A DNA stretch of 64,000 nucleotides from Pachyseris speciosa (lineage: Eukaryota > Cnidaria > Anthozoa > Scleractinia > Pachyseridae): positions 1,297,501 through 1,361,500 of the forward strand of contig JAEMWC010000082.1 of assembly GCA_016490735.1 (NCBI GenBank), written 5' to 3'. This document shows, piece after piece, positions 23,978 to 34,760 of the stretch. Below the pieces are notes generated by a model. That model was not told the origin of the DNA, made no database searches, and saw nothing but the letters and a program-made list of their open reading frames with translations. Numbering within the stretch: the stretch's first letter is position 1; each line of letters opens with the position of its first letter. A program made the position numbers and the translations under genes.

Positions 23978-24740
23978 TCAGTTTCCCCATTCTTGATCCA
24001 GGTTAAATAACACACAGTATTTGTTGCAGGTGTGTTTGCTTAAGACTCCTCGATTGTTGTTGTTGAGAGGTTACCCGAACAAAACAAAATCGTATCATCC
24101 CAAGCCATAAGCGTCGAACTTTCTATCTCTGGATCGGAAAGAGAATAGTTCAAACTTTGTATGTCTACAATCATCAGTTGTTTCGCCGATGCAACATAGC
24201 TATAATGAACGAAGGTTTCCGCTTTCATGCTTAGTTCGCTTCCGTCACCAAAGATGTCACCAGTGTTGTTGATGCGCTTTTGGAATCTCCCATTCAAGTA
24301 ATTCTCCAAAGTTACAAACTCACCTTCGGGCTTCCCAAGAAACACCTTGGTGAAGGTGAAAGTTTTTCCAAATTCTGGCGCTGCGTCCAGGGCAAATTTC
24401 ATGGCAAAATTTCGTGCGAGGGAGTTCATCTGTACTATTTTTCGCGTATGATTCTCGTTGGAAACGAAGAGCTTTTCCACTTCCTTTGCTTGCTCTTTCC
24501 TAAATTTCTTCAGGATACTTCTCTCCAGGTTGCAATTTGCCTGATATGACAGTGGCTTCCTAAGCATCTCTAAATGCCCCGCTGGCAAACTTCTCGGCCT
24601 CGCTCAGAGAGAGTTTCACTTCGAATGGTGGCAGCCATTCCCTCGCTTTCAAGTCGAACTGTTGAAGTTCTACTGTTAGAGCGTCAACAGGGATTTTAGA
24701 AGGCGCTGGCGATGGACTTCACAGGGCTCCGGCACTGCAA
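23978..24740 (-). pseudogene. Alpha-kinase domain, degenerate
   Basis: Minus-strand frames read VELQQFDLKAREWLPPFEVK and SEAEKFASGAFRDA near 24690-24565, the N-terminal entry of alpha-kinase (eEF2K/TRPM7-type) domains. Then come LKKFRKEQAKEVEKLF, AETFVHYSYVASAKQLMIVD (ATP-lobe and catalytic core region) and LSDPEIESS. Lastly, in another frame, SKHTCNKYCVLF, the HxCNxxC zinc motif that closes the family fold, ending at TGA 23978. Three lesions are visible: TAG after FRDA (about 24560), a frameshift near 24520 after QPGEKY, and a frameshift near 24045 before VLSKHT. An active copy would phosphorylate proteins on helix-borne Ser/Thr. As written, this copy cannot encode the domain. Sequencing error is a less likely explanation because there are three lesions. 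Confidence 0.8.
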
Positions 24741-24752
24741 CGAATCTCGGTT

Positions 24753-25573
24753 GTTTCGTCAACGAGTCGTTTCACCAGCGTTCAGTTCGCAAACGTCTTG
24801 GGTTGGTTCGCAAACGTCTGATAGTCAGTACTCTGTACTGTTTTGCAAACTTGACGATTTTAAAGTTTGAAGAGACACGCGCAGCCTTGTTTATTTATAC
24901 GTAATCATATTCGTAATGATTCCGTGAAACTTATCAGTTCCCGCGAAGTTCGATTCCTGTCTTTTAACGCAATGTTAAGGCGCACCCTAAGTTTAAGACA
25001 AAAATTTGGTCAAAATAGTGGTCAAAACTACAGTCTAAACTATAGGTCAGCACAAAAATACAGCGTACCTACCCGATCGATAACAATTTAGATCTTAGAT
25101 ACTAGATTAGATAGAGTGTGTTTGATTAAGGCTATGTCTACACTATACCGGATAGCTCTTGTGCCGGCACGAAAACCATATCGGATAGGGCTTTTGTTCA
25201 CATTCAAAACGATGATTTCGGCACGATTTTTGCCTCGGAGCGATGCTGGGCCGCTGCGGTCTTGAAAGTGAATCGTCACATATCGGATAGGTTTTCGTGC
25301 CACTTTCTGGAGTAGTGTGAACAAAGAAGAATCGAACCGAAACGGAAATCAACAACGAGGAGCAAAAATTGGATTCTAGTGGAAAGATAGCGGCGGTTTT
25401 GGGCCACTGCCGTTCACCAGGCCGTAGTATTTTTCACAACAGCATAAAATGCTATCCGGCATAGTGTAGACATAGCCTAAGTTTTCCGAAGGCATCGTTG
25501 ACTATCAGACGTTTGCGAACCGACCCAAAACCTTTGCGAACTGATCGTTTGCGAAGCGACTCGTTGGCGAAAC
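24753..25573. mobile_element. Foldback element inserted in the alpha-kinase gene, itself carrying a MITE
   Basis: The outer arms 24753-24840 and about 25488-25573 are inverted repeats. They contain several GTTCGCAAACG-type units (TTCGCAAACGTCT, CTGATAGTCA, CAACGAGTCG). The insertion separates the gene's N-terminal part (25600-25855) from its kinase domain. A second element, 25130-25477, sits inside it. The target duplication is not clear; ends are placed by arm pairing only. Confidence 0.7.
25130..25477. mobile_element. PIF/Harbinger-like MITE with TAA duplication
   Basis: The termini GGCTATGTCTACACTA and TAGTGTAGACATAGCC are perfect inverted repeats flanked by TAA (25127-25129 and 25478-25480). 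Inner pairing includes CCGGATAGC/GCTATCCGG. CGGATAGG-type motifs recur. No transposase. Confidence 0.9.
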
Positions 25574-25599
25574 GACTCACGAAGGATCGCACACTTCGT

Positions 25600-25855
25600 T
25601 CGACTTTGGCATAAAGCGAATGTGAAGGACCTTCCAATCAGTTATCATGCTGATGTCGGTGAACGACGGCCCTCTTTCCCCGGCGAGCAAGTCGCATTCC
25701 ATTTCCTGCAAATTGAAGTGATTTGTGCAGGCCGTCTTGATGTTGCTTAACGTCCACTCACAACCGGGAGGAACTATATAGTCAGAGCCCCGGTGCGAGA
25801 ATATTTCTGGCACTTTCCCTCGACAGTTGAAGAAAGCCTTTGTACTGTTATATAA
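25600..25855 (-). pseudogene. N-terminal part of the broken alpha-kinase gene (probable)
   Basis: One minus frame reads STKAFFNCRGKVPEIF, then PPGCEWTLSNIKTACTNHF, CDLLAGERGPSFTDIS and ITDWKVLHIRF, where the foldback element begins. It is open, well-behaved protein sequence on the same strand as the kinase domain and points into it. By inference it is the preceding domain (possibly ubiquitin-like) of the same protein. Physical linkage is seen; the domain name is not established. Confidence 0.5.
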
Positions 25856-25947
25856 TCCAAGCTATAGCTGCAGCTTCCATCATGCTTCCCCCTTCTTTTT
25901 CTCTGGCATCTTCTCACAACTGTGAACCAGGCCCCGGTTGATCATAG

Positions 25948-26060
25948 AGCGGATAACTCTATCCAGTGGATAAGTCGCTATCCACCGGATAAAATGTATC
26001 AGTTGCAATACATTTTATCCGCTGGATAGCGAGTTATCCAGTGGATAGAGTTATCCGTTC
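25948..26060. repeat. Hairpin MITE of GGATAAC/GTTATCC units
   Basis: AGCGGATAACTCTATCCAG and CTGGATAGCGAGTTATCC-type arms pair around a loop at about 26005 (TATCAGTTGCAATA). Each arm also holds internal CTATCC/GGATAG copies, so it is a palindrome of palindromes. Confidence 0.8.
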
Positions 26061-26073
26061 TTTGAACATTTAA

Positions 26074-26383
26074 GCCTGGTTCACACTTGTGAGCGCAAGC
26101 ATAAGCACAAGAAAACGCTAGTGTGCATTGAGGTGAAATAAGCACAAGCATAAGCACAAGAAAAAGAAACATTTTCCTTTTTTCTTGTGCTTATGCTATG
26201 CTTATTTCACAAGTGGTAACTCGTGTGAAATAAGCATGAGCATAAGCGCCATCTTGTTTCCTCCGCCATTTTGTTTAGCCACCGATGTGACTCACACTAC
26301 GCATGCGTACGTCGCTAGTGTGAACGTCATTGTGCTTATGTTTGCGCTTACGCTTGTTCTTATCTCACAAGTGTGAACCGGGC
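26074..26383. mobile_element. MITE with TTTAA flanks
   Basis: The termini GCCTGGTTCACACTTGTGAG and CTCACAAGTGTGAACCGGGC are inverted repeats with TTTAA on both sides (26069-26073, 26384-26388). The interior carries many GCATAAGCACAAG direct and inverted units. It lies 13 bases from the hairpin at 25948. Confidence 0.85.
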
Positions 26384-26388
26384 TTTAA

Positions 26389-27469
26389 GATAACGCTTTC
26401 TCTTGGACATGATTGAACAGTGCAAAACAAACTTCAACGCTTGATCACTTGAAAAGTGTTTTTGTAAAAGCACTGTGCTTTGGATAGAGTCGGTTCGTTG
26501 TAACAATCATTTGCTCTTTTTGCCTCAACACAAATGAAACGATGTTTTATTAAAAAAAAAAAAAGAGGCGAATTGATGCAATTGCATAACTAACCTGTCT
26601 AAATAAGCTGCTCTCGTAATGTGCAAAGTTTTGAAAGAACATTGGGGTGATGTGAGAGGACAATGCACTCCTGAATTCATAGCAAAGCAAACAGGCAGAA
26701 AAAGGCAATAATATGAAGGGAATAATTTGAAGGTGTTGGTTACCAAACATATTTTTCCAACGAACAGTTGAATTCTGGCTATACTGCTGAAAAATCTGTG
26801 AAATTGTCTACAACAAAAACAAACTTGAGTATCGATTAACACTCATTGGTAAAGTTAAATCATCTCAAAAATAACTTTCGTACTTTGGCTGTGTGCTGGG
26901 ACTTAAACTCAGTGTATACTGTTTATGACAAGCTGAAGTTCTCTACTGAAGAAATACATTAGATGATGCGAAAAACAGCCGATCGTGCGTGTTCAATGAA
27001 TACTAGCCACACCGTAAATCGGTGATAAAACTAATCTTTGAGAAACAAATTTTAATTTGTTTCGCAAAAACGTTTCGAAAAAAGTTTCGCTGTTTTATGG
27101 ATTTTTAAAAAAATCCTCTCTGGCAAACGTCCAGCATACACAGATTAACTCAGCTTTCGCTAACCACAGTTGATCTCTCGACCTTAAATATTCAGTGGTT
27201 TGCTTATATTGCCACAAATTGTGCAAGAGGTTAATCGTGACAACAAGACTTTCGGGCACGGTTTGTTTACACGCCGTAGGAACATTAGGGATCTTAACTT
27301 AATACTTTTTTGTTTGTTTGTTTGTTTTTACTTGATTAACACGTGATAAAATCAAACTACAGCATTAAAATATATTTGAAAGATGAAAATTTTGCTCATC
27401 GTGGTTTTCAAAAGGGATTTGCATAATGGGAAACTTCAATGCAGCCAAATGTCGCCAAGCGTTGATTAC
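26389..27469. other. Gene-free stretch
   Basis: I see no gene or clear repeat apart from an A-run at 26551-26564 and (GTTT)n near 27310-27330. Confidence 0.4.
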
Positions 27470-27592
27470 CAGGGCTGAGTTGCTCGAAGGATGGTTAGCG
27501 CTAACCATTGGTTAAGATGTATTAAAACCTATAGGTTGTCATGGTATTTAATCCCGGTTAGCGCTAACCATGCTTCGAATAACTGGGCCCAG
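27470..27592. repeat. Small MITE with GGTTAGCGCTAACC arms
   Basis: The palindrome GGTTAGCGCTAACC occurs in each arm (about 27494 and 27557). It is bounded by CTGAGTTGCTCGAAGGATGG on the left and CATGCTTCGAATAACTGGG on the right, which pair. Confidence 0.8.
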
Positions 27593-27668
27593 ACTGCAAG
27601 TCAGAACAATAATTAAATTTTTGCGCAACAATTTAAAAACTGCTCTGGCAAAAACAAACAAACAAAAA

Positions 27669-27669
27669 A

Positions 27670-27706
<37 letters not shown>
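27669..27706 (+). repeat. Poly(A) run
   Basis: About 35 A residues after a CAAAAA-rich lead, possibly a retroposon tail; no body was recognised upstream. Confidence 0.8.
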
Positions 27707-27708
<2 letters not shown>

Positions 27709-28124
27709 AAAGAAACGAGATACTTTGGCAAACTCAGAAAATGAAGACTGACTCTTTCCCTGCCCTCGGCTGAGCTCTCGACCTTAGATATTCAACAGTT
27801 TGCTTAGATAGCCACATCTTGTTAACCGGCCCATGACAATAATGGGCTTCCGAAAGCGACCTCTTTTCATGCCGCAAGAGAAACGAGGACCTCCAAACGA
27901 TTTTTATAGTTCAAGAAGTGTTGAAAAAATTGAAGGACAAGAAGGGTATATGTACAGCTAGTTATTTCCATGGAATAATTATTGCTGCGAACCAGGATGC
28001 CTGCAGAGGCATATCGTGATTTTTGAAATAAAAAAGTCAAAAAGCCGCCTATTTTTTTCAAATTTCTCGGTCTTGCGCTCGCTCGGAGTTCGCGCATGCT
28101 TTTTGCGTTGTCCGCTCTGAAGGT

Positions 28125-28190
28125 CTCTCGTTGCCTCTCGCACCAGGGGACGGGAAGAGGAGAGGCCCTGGGAACGAGGTTGAGGAAACC
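28125..28190. repeat. CCTCGTTCCCAGGG foldback family, copy 1
   Basis: GGGGACGGGAAGAGGAGAGG and CCTGGGAACGAGG match the segment at 35322-35368, where CTCGTTCCCAGGG and CCTGGGAACG pair. Confidence 0.55.
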
Positions 28191-28806
28191 GCTCATAGTT
28201 ATTGTGTGTGCTCTTACGCATCACCGATAATTTCACAATGAAAATAAACGGGGTAACCAAATCGGTATCAGGTTCAGGCCAAACCATAGTTTTTGAAGGT
28301 CTTTTCCTTCTAATGCACTCCTCTGGATGCAAAAGCACGTCACAGAACTACAACGAGCCAATGTATGAAATATGCAGCTTGGGCACGAGAAGATCAGCAT
28401 GGTAGAACCCACACAACTGAGGATGATGACGATGATGATAATGGCGGTAGTGGTGATGATGACGCAATCACCATGCTCGATAACGTGACGTCAGATAATT
28501 CTAATTTGCTTGTGAAAAATGCACGTTTAAATGGCTTAAACATTTGCTTCAACATGTGTTCAACACATTGTAGAAAGAAATGTCGGGTACGTTTGAACAG
28601 GTCGTCCAACATTGTTGAAATTATAAAATACGTTGAAAGCTTGTTGAATCAAATTTAAAGCGGTTTAAACTTTCATTCAACATCGATTCAACTTTTCCTT
28701 TGTTCTCGAAAATGATGAATGATAATGAAGCCGTTTGAACACTTGTACAATTGTAGAGCACACGCATGCTCACATCAGGCCGCAAAATCTGGACGGGAGA
28801 GTCTGA

Positions 28807-29031
28807 ATAGACCATTTAACGGTTGTTTGCTCAGTACCCTGGCCTTTGATTGAATGCGAGGCTAGGTATGACCTTGTTTTGATACAAACCCACTTTCTTT
28901 TCTTATGGAAATTATGCTGATTAAACACTAGTTAGCATAAAACATGATTTACATAAGAAAAGTAGGTAGGTTTGTATCAAAACAAGGTCACCCCCAGCCT
29001 CGCTTTCACCAGCCACTGTGAAATGGTCTAT
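28807..29031. repeat. Inverted-repeat element with ATAGACCATTT ends
   Basis: The ends ATAGACCATTT and AAATGGTCTAT pair. Further in, GCGAGGCT and GACCTTGTTTTGATACAAACC pair with GGTTTGTATCAAAACAAGGTC and AGCCTCGC. A solo ATAGACCATTT also occurs at about 39075. It splits a block of GTTGAA/TTCAAC-rich repeat (28540-28700 and 29090-29150). Confidence 0.75.
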
Positions 29032-29961
29032 CCTCCCAATGGAATTTGAACGTCCTCCGTATAACTTTGTTTTTGCCTCCAACATTTGCCCAACATTCCA
29101 TCAAATTTTGTTGAACGAATGCTGGTCAAATGTTGAAACCGTTTAAGCGGGCCATTACATGCCAATCTTTCAGAAACGCAAAACCCCATCATCGCTTTCA
29201 AAAGATCTCATCAAGTAATGAGCGTCTCCCAAGCAGGTCTAAGAAGTTAGAAATTGCACTATACATATTTTGTACACATCAAAAACCACTAAGCGTCCCT
29301 CAATCTCTCTCTTCTCCTTGAAAATGTGATTAATGTTCGCATTCGTTTTTCTAAATAATCTATCTTTCTGTACCAAGTTTTGTTTAATTGTTTTATCACT
29401 TTGTATTCTTGGTTTATTTTGTTGTTGTTGTTCTTGCTTGTGTTTGGATACGAACACTCATTTTGGCGCTTTTGTTTCAAGACGATGAACTTCAGTGGGA
29501 GGGACGAGGAAAAACTGGCGCTATTATTTTCAGTCGGCCACTCCCTGGATGCCTCCCGTGTCACGCACTTGATCTCGTAACAGTTCTTTTCGGCTGCAAT
29601 TGTCTTAATTAAACACTAAAGAGGGAGAGCCCTACTGGCTGCGAGTCAACCGCATAACATCAGTTTAACTCTAGAACATTGAAAGGAGGAGGTAAGTTTG
29701 AGTGAGTGACAGTCATACCAAAAACCAAAAAATGAAAAGAAATGGAGTTAACCATCCAGTTGCAAATTGGAATGCTGTGTATTCTCACAAAATGTTTCCT
29801 CGGTTCTTAGTTCTGACACTGTAACACTTCTTTTGTTATTAAAACGTTTCCAATACCAATTGTATTTTTATATTTCGCTAAATTAAACTCAGCGCTTTGA
29901 TCAGTATTCTCATAACAGCAACGGATACTGTCAAAGGTTTCATTGAAATAAGAACCTCAAG
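29032..29961. other. 3' flank of the zinc-finger gene, no other gene seen
   Basis: The part nearest 29961 is expected to be the 3' untranslated region of the minus-strand zinc-finger gene. TATTAAAACG and similar A/T motifs occur, but I cannot pick a polyA site. Confidence 0.35.
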
Positions 29962-30846
29962 TCAAAGACTGCAATCCAGTATTTCTTCCTTTACGTGGCT
30001 CAAAAGTTCAGAGATACTGAAGCAGTCGTCCTGTGGAAGCAACGGTTTGCTTAAGCAGGGTGTCCTTCTATGAATCGTGAGTTTTCCTGATTGCTTAAAG
30101 CTCATGCCGCACTCGTGGCATGTCAGGCAGTTCACCCCAACATGTGTTTTCTTATGTCTCTGTAGTCCATTGATCTGACCAAACTTCCTGCCGCACTCGT
30201 TGCAAGTGAAAGGCTTCTCCTTCGTGTGCGTTCTATTGTGCACCACCAGGTTATGCGCCAGACTGAACCTCTTCCCACACTCGTTACAACTGAACGGTTT
30301 CTCCCCCGTGTGAGTTCTCTTGTGCCTCTGTACGTCCTCAGCCCGACCAAAGCTCTTGCCACACTCGTTGCAGGCATACGGTTTCTCTCCTGTATGAGTT
30401 CTTCGATGCACTATGAGATGCTGTAACTGATTAAACTTCCTGCCGCACTCGTTACAGGTAAACGGCTTCTCGCCTGTGTGCGTTCTAATGTGCACCACCA
30501 GATGCTGTGGCTCGCCAAAGCTCTTTCCACAGTGGTCGCATGAGTACGGTTTCTCCCCAGTATGTGTGCGCTTATGCCTTTGTAGGTCGTATGCCCGGGC
30601 AAAACGCTTGCCGCACTCGTTGCATGCAAACGGCTTCTCCCCTGAATGTACCTTTTTATGCATTACTAAATTCTTTGTCCGATGGAAACATTTGCCACAC
30701 TGGTCGCATGTGAAGGGTTTCAGTTTTTTCTCTGGATTTCCATCCTTCAAAGAACCTTTGCCACACTGGTTACGTTCAAGTGCATTATTGTTTTGGTCAC
30801 TCCCCTGACTTTCCTCTTCAGTAACACCGTTTAGGCTCTCAGACAT
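29962..30846 (-). CDS. C2H2 zinc-finger protein, 8 fingers
   Basis: The chosen start is ATG at 30846 (MSESLNGVTEEESQ). The frame is open further upstream only through a splice acceptor (TTTCTGTAG then GTCGAGTGAG, exon start 30880), so the 5' non-coding exon lies elsewhere. The 294-residue product has a short acidic leader, seven canonical C-x2-C-x12-H-x3-H fingers joined by TGEKP-type linkers, and an eighth finger ending HRRTPC (C2HC). A tail, DCFSISELLSHVKEEIL, follows. It is expected to be a nuclear sequence-specific DNA-binding protein; no KRAB, BTB or SCAN domain is present in this exon. Neighbouring fingers 2 and 5 (LQRHKRTH, VQRHKRTH) and 4 and 3 are near-duplicates, consistent with growth of the array by internal duplication. 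The target is unknown. The frame is intact and likely functional. Confidence 0.85.
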   Translation of the reverse strand: MSESLNGVTEEESQGSDQNNNALERNQCGKGSLKDGNPEKKLKPFTCDQCGKCFHRTKNLVMHKKVHSGEKPFACNECGKRFARAYDLQRHKRTHTGEKPYSCDHCGKSFGEPQHLVVHIRTHTGEKPFTCNECGRKFNQLQHLIVHRRTHTGEKPYACNECGKSFGRAEDVQRHKRTHTGEKPFSCNECGKRFSLAHNLVVHNRTHTKEKPFTCNECGRKFGQINGLQRHKKTHVGVNCLTCHECGMSFKQSGKLTIHRRTPCLSKPLLPQDDCFSISELLSHVKEEILDCSL

Positions 30847-31545
30847 CGTGGTAGGTTTCACATAAGAGATCTCACTCGACCTACAGAAACGAAACAAGCG
30901 GTTTACTATTTGAAAGCAAAAAAAAAAAACAAACAAAACAAAACAAAAACGTGATTAGATCAGCCCAGGCAGCACGTGGTCTAAGACAAGACTGTTTCAT
31001 GTTCTACGACATTTTCTCTGGCAATGGCTTCCAAGTACAGGAGAGGGTTCATTATATTAGGGGGCTCTGTTTTGATCTTGCTTGATAGTTCGCAGTCCAC
31101 GATAATAGTTTTATATCAAAATTTCACGCGTAGAACTCGCAGCTAACCAATATTCAGAGGAGAAAGTAGAAGGAAATTTGAAATAATCATAACATAAAAG
31201 CAGTACGGCATCTTACAGAAGGATGGAGCTGTTTCCAATTGATTGTGCAAAGAGAAAGAGATTAAATTGATGTGGCTACTACGCTAAGCAACTAAAGCAG
31301 TAACCTCCATGTCATCAAGTTGTTTGTCCGAGTGACTGAAAGTCTGTAATGACAGGATAAGCCCGCAAAACATGCATGTTAATACTGTTGTGAAGCTTCA
31401 TTTTTTTGGAAATAGCCAAAAGAGTTCAACATATCTCCATTTGGCATTTCATGTCCTCCCATCTTTAAATATTTCTCCTTACAGTAGCCACATGCACTCA
31501 CAGAGTGCTTTTGTTGTGCTTTGCTATTGACAAGAAATTACTCTC
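30847..31545. other. Upstream intron/flank of the zinc-finger gene
   Basis: It starts with the acceptor side of an intron (pyrimidine-rich on the minus strand, with CAAAA runs at 30918-30950). No other exon was recognised. Confidence 0.35.
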
Positions 31546-31796
31546 GAGGCGCGCCTTTCTCAAAACTCCCAAAAACGTTTCGGGACCGAAAAACTATTTT
31601 AACTTAGGTGTACCAGGTTCATTACCAGAAATTCGATTAAATATTTTAAAGAATATTTTAAGAAAGCACGCTATAAAACTGAAAAATACATTGTGCTAAT
31701 TTCCCCAAAAAGCCAGTAAGAACAAATCGAACCCGAAACCCGACTCAAAAAATACTTCTCGGGCCCGAAATGTTCCGAATTTTTGAGAAACGCACG
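31546..31796. repeat. Inverted repeat with TTTCTCAAAA / TTTTTGAGAAA ends
   Basis: GCGCCTTTCTCAAAA and TTTTTGAGAAACGCAC pair. Inside, AAACGTTTCGGGACCGAA pairs with TCGGGCCCGAAATGTTCC. A fragment of the same family (CCCGTTTCTCAAAGCTCCC) lies at 63819-63837, in the intron of the last gene. Confidence 0.65.
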
Positions 31797-32376
31797 CCAG
31801 AGCCGAAGTACTTTTCTAACTAGCCAATCACATGGAGAGCAAAAACAATTCTGATTTTGGCTAATTTCGATTGGAGTCTAGTTACATACTTGAATTCGTC
31901 ATCTTAGTTGTTGAATTACAATTACAAAGAAAGCCTGAACTTTCTTACTCAACTGAACTTTCCCCTCGGCGAGCTATGTTGACACATTAATAAAGTATTT
32001 GATTGATTGATTGCACCAACTTTAATTTTCAATTACTAATAGATGCATGCCCATATGTTAAACAGTCTGCGTAACAAAGGAAAATAGTTCTGCTGATTCT
32101 GTAGTTATTTGAGATGCGTGCATTATACTGTACGTGCATACAGCTTTACTGAACCTTTATTCGAAAATGTCAAGCTGCAAGTCCTGCAAATGGGGTACCA
32201 TCACACAAGACGTCTAGCTAATTAAAAGAAAATAAATTAAAAATAGTGATAGCCTTAATAAAAATTCCCTACAAAAGATAAAATGAATCAAAATATCATA
32301 GCATTAATTGTTAGACAATATTAAAATCATCATTAATTAATAATTGCTCAAATAAGACTTTTTTAAAAATAAAATA

Positions 32377-32613
32377 TTAATGGCCTGCAGACTTAATATT
32401 AATAAGTTTGCATGGAAGCGCATTCCAGTCCTTGACAGTTCTACAAAAATAACTATTCTTATTAGTCTCAGTATTTGGCAGTAGTTTCAAGCTGTAGTTG
32501 TCACTGAGCTGCACTGCACATGGCACTGTTTTGTAAATGCCGTGTAAGTTAGTTTTGAAAAAAGGAATAATACAGTCGTGATGTACAAATTTTAAGTAGC
32601 TCCCTAACTGCAT
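32377..32613 (-). pseudogene. LINE RT C-terminal relic
   Basis: A single frame of 78 codons includes NKNSYFCRTVKDWNALPCKL, the NSYFPRTIxxWNxLP block that closes many LINE ORF2 proteins. The stop falls sooner than in typical copies, and nothing upstream of HHDCIIPFFK is recognisable as RT. It is a short 5'-truncated relic. Confidence 0.7.
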
Positions 32614-33384
32614 GCCACGCCCAGTGTTGAGACCAAAACTAAATAATCCATAGTCCGTGCTGGCTTGTGTATGTAAAGTTCAAGGAATATTCATTTGGAG
32701 AATTCAAGCACCAAAAACTGAGTTTTCAAGGAGTGTTTATAGAAGTTTAATTTGTCTTGCACTATGTTTTGGAATGTTCTTTAATGGTCAATCAAAAAGC
32801 TCACCCAGACATAAAATGGATTTTTAAGAGACAACCGCAAATGGAACATAAATTTAGTGACTTTGATATACTGTAATCCCATATCATCTTCTATCTGAAC
32901 AAAAATTCAAGGAGTTTTCATTATTTTCAAGCACTTTTAGCAAAATTTCCTCCTTTCAAGGGCTTTTAAAGCACCCTTGAAATCTAAAATTAAATTCCAG
33001 GGATTTCCAGGACTTCAAGGAGTAGCAGTGTCAAACCCTATCTGGAAGAGGTGTAATTAAGAGTTTACAACTCCTGACATCTTTTACTTTGAGAGAGAGA
33101 GAATTACTCCTAGCAACAAAACAAACATCCTCTCTGGCAGATCAACCTAGCAACATACTAGCTCACATTGTAAGCATGTTTTCTACAGAACATTTGGTTT
33201 ACACGAGGAAGGTTAAAGTTGACTCTCTTGATAGGATATGTTGAATCACCCTATAAACAAGGGGGTCATCTTTTTTACCAGTATCCTCTCACTACTACTG
33301 CAGCTCTGGGACTGGCTAATGGCATGTCAACAGCCTACCAGCTTGAAAATAAAACAGAACATTTTTTACATTGTAATATTTCCA

Positions 33385-33722
33385 GGGGGGAGGGGGGTGG
33401 GGGCTACTAAAAAAACATTTAATACAGGGAGGCTCCACCCTGAGGTCCAACCCCTTTCCCTTTTATATACCATTTTTGACAGAAAAGGTACCCCTTTCAT
33501 ATACTTGCCATTAGAACAGTACAGTCATGAGGTATGTGTGTTTGAAATATTTTAATGAAAGGCTCTTATAAATTACTAAATGGAAAAATTCCCTACCCTT
33601 TCATATACCTTGACTCGTGAAATCCCTACCTTTTTATATACCTGAAGAGTGAAAAAGGTACCCCTTTTGGGTGGAGCCTCCCCATATAGGGCATTATAGG
33701 GAGTGCCTCCCCCCCCCCCCCC
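33385..33722. repeat. G/C-ended inverted-repeat element
   Basis: The outer ends are G-rich (33384-33402) and C-rich (33707-33724). Within them GGGAGGCTCCACCC (33427) pairs with GGGTGGAGCCTCCCC (33670). CTTTT(C)ATATACC recurs directly at 33456, 33493, 33598 and 33633 as a subrepeat. Confidence 0.75.
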
Positions 33723-34121
33723 CGGGTAATATTTACATACATGTATTTTACTCGAACACACTAGCCTGTCAAGCTACACTCAAATTCAAGTTTAATTTTG
33801 TTAAATTACAATATCTTATTTCACTTAGTAGGAACATTGGATAATGCCTAGTAGAACAATTCTACTACAAGGATCACTGTCCCTTCATGTCAACAAGCCC
33901 TACACAATTTATCTTTGGAAAACCACTTGCCCGGCAGTCATATTAAAACTAATCGTTTAGTGTTAAATAAGCCTGGGAGATGAAAGCTAACACAGAAACA
34001 ACAATATTTCAAATCAAAGCTGCTATGAGCCACGGTTATGGGTATGGTTTTGATTCCTGTGTTAGTAAACATTACGGAAAGCTCAAAAGAGTACACAACA
34101 CTTGTGTAACACTTTATGCAT

Positions 34122-34165
34122 GGGTTCAGAGCCACTTTAAATTATTGATAAAATTTATGGTGGCT
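34122..34165. repeat. Hairpin sharing the GAGCCACTTTAA motif
   Basis: GAGCCACTTTAAATT and AAATTTATGGTGGCTC pair imperfectly. The same motif forms the centre of the hairpin at 1583-1780. Confidence 0.55.
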
Positions 34166-34539
34166 CACAAGGCTCCTCTTTTGAATTTTCTTCAAACCAG
34201 TGAGGCAAATCTTCAAGGAAAAGTTTACACTGACATATTGTTTTGGATCACAAATGCAACATTTTGAAACTTGATCAAAATAGTGGCAGCCAGAAACATA
34301 AGACTTCTGAAAACATTTCAAGAAAAGATACCGTAGTTTTGCTTTGTGTTTTAATTTTCCAAGTGTCATAATGATATAAAAGATGTTACCTTCATGTTGA
34401 TTATTCTGAAGAGAAACTAATAATAATTTATTAATTTCACTTTATGGTTTATTTTATTTCTTTTTTTGTTCGACCCCTTTACACTCAAGTAAAGTTGTCA
34501 AGTTGGCACCCTTCCAAGGTGCTCAAATGCAGTGGACCA

Positions 34540-34656
34540 ATACTACTACTACCACTACCACTACCACTACCACTACCACTACCACTACCACTACCACTAC
34601 CACTACCACTACCACTACCACTACCACTACCACTACCACTACCACTACCACTACCA

Positions 34657-34712
<56 letters not shown>

Positions 34713-34760
34713 ACTACTACTACTAAAAATAAAAATAATAATAATAATAATAATAATAAA
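34540..34760 (+). repeat. Compound microsatellite (CTACCA)n(CTA)n(CTG)n(CTA)n(AAT)n
   Basis: About 20 CTACCA hexamers run into CTA, then seven or so CTG, CTA again and AAT triplets. It yields apparent long frames of Thr, Ser/Gly or Leu/Pro in several frames, which are not genes. Confidence 0.95.

Noticed and set aside
25088..25355. ORFs at 25.1-25.35 kb
   Set aside because: They lie within the TAA-flanked MITE and cross its inverted repeats.
28365..28658. Asp-rich ORF of 97 codons
   Set aside because: The acidic run is a GAT/GAC microsatellite and the rest is GTTGAA-type repeat.
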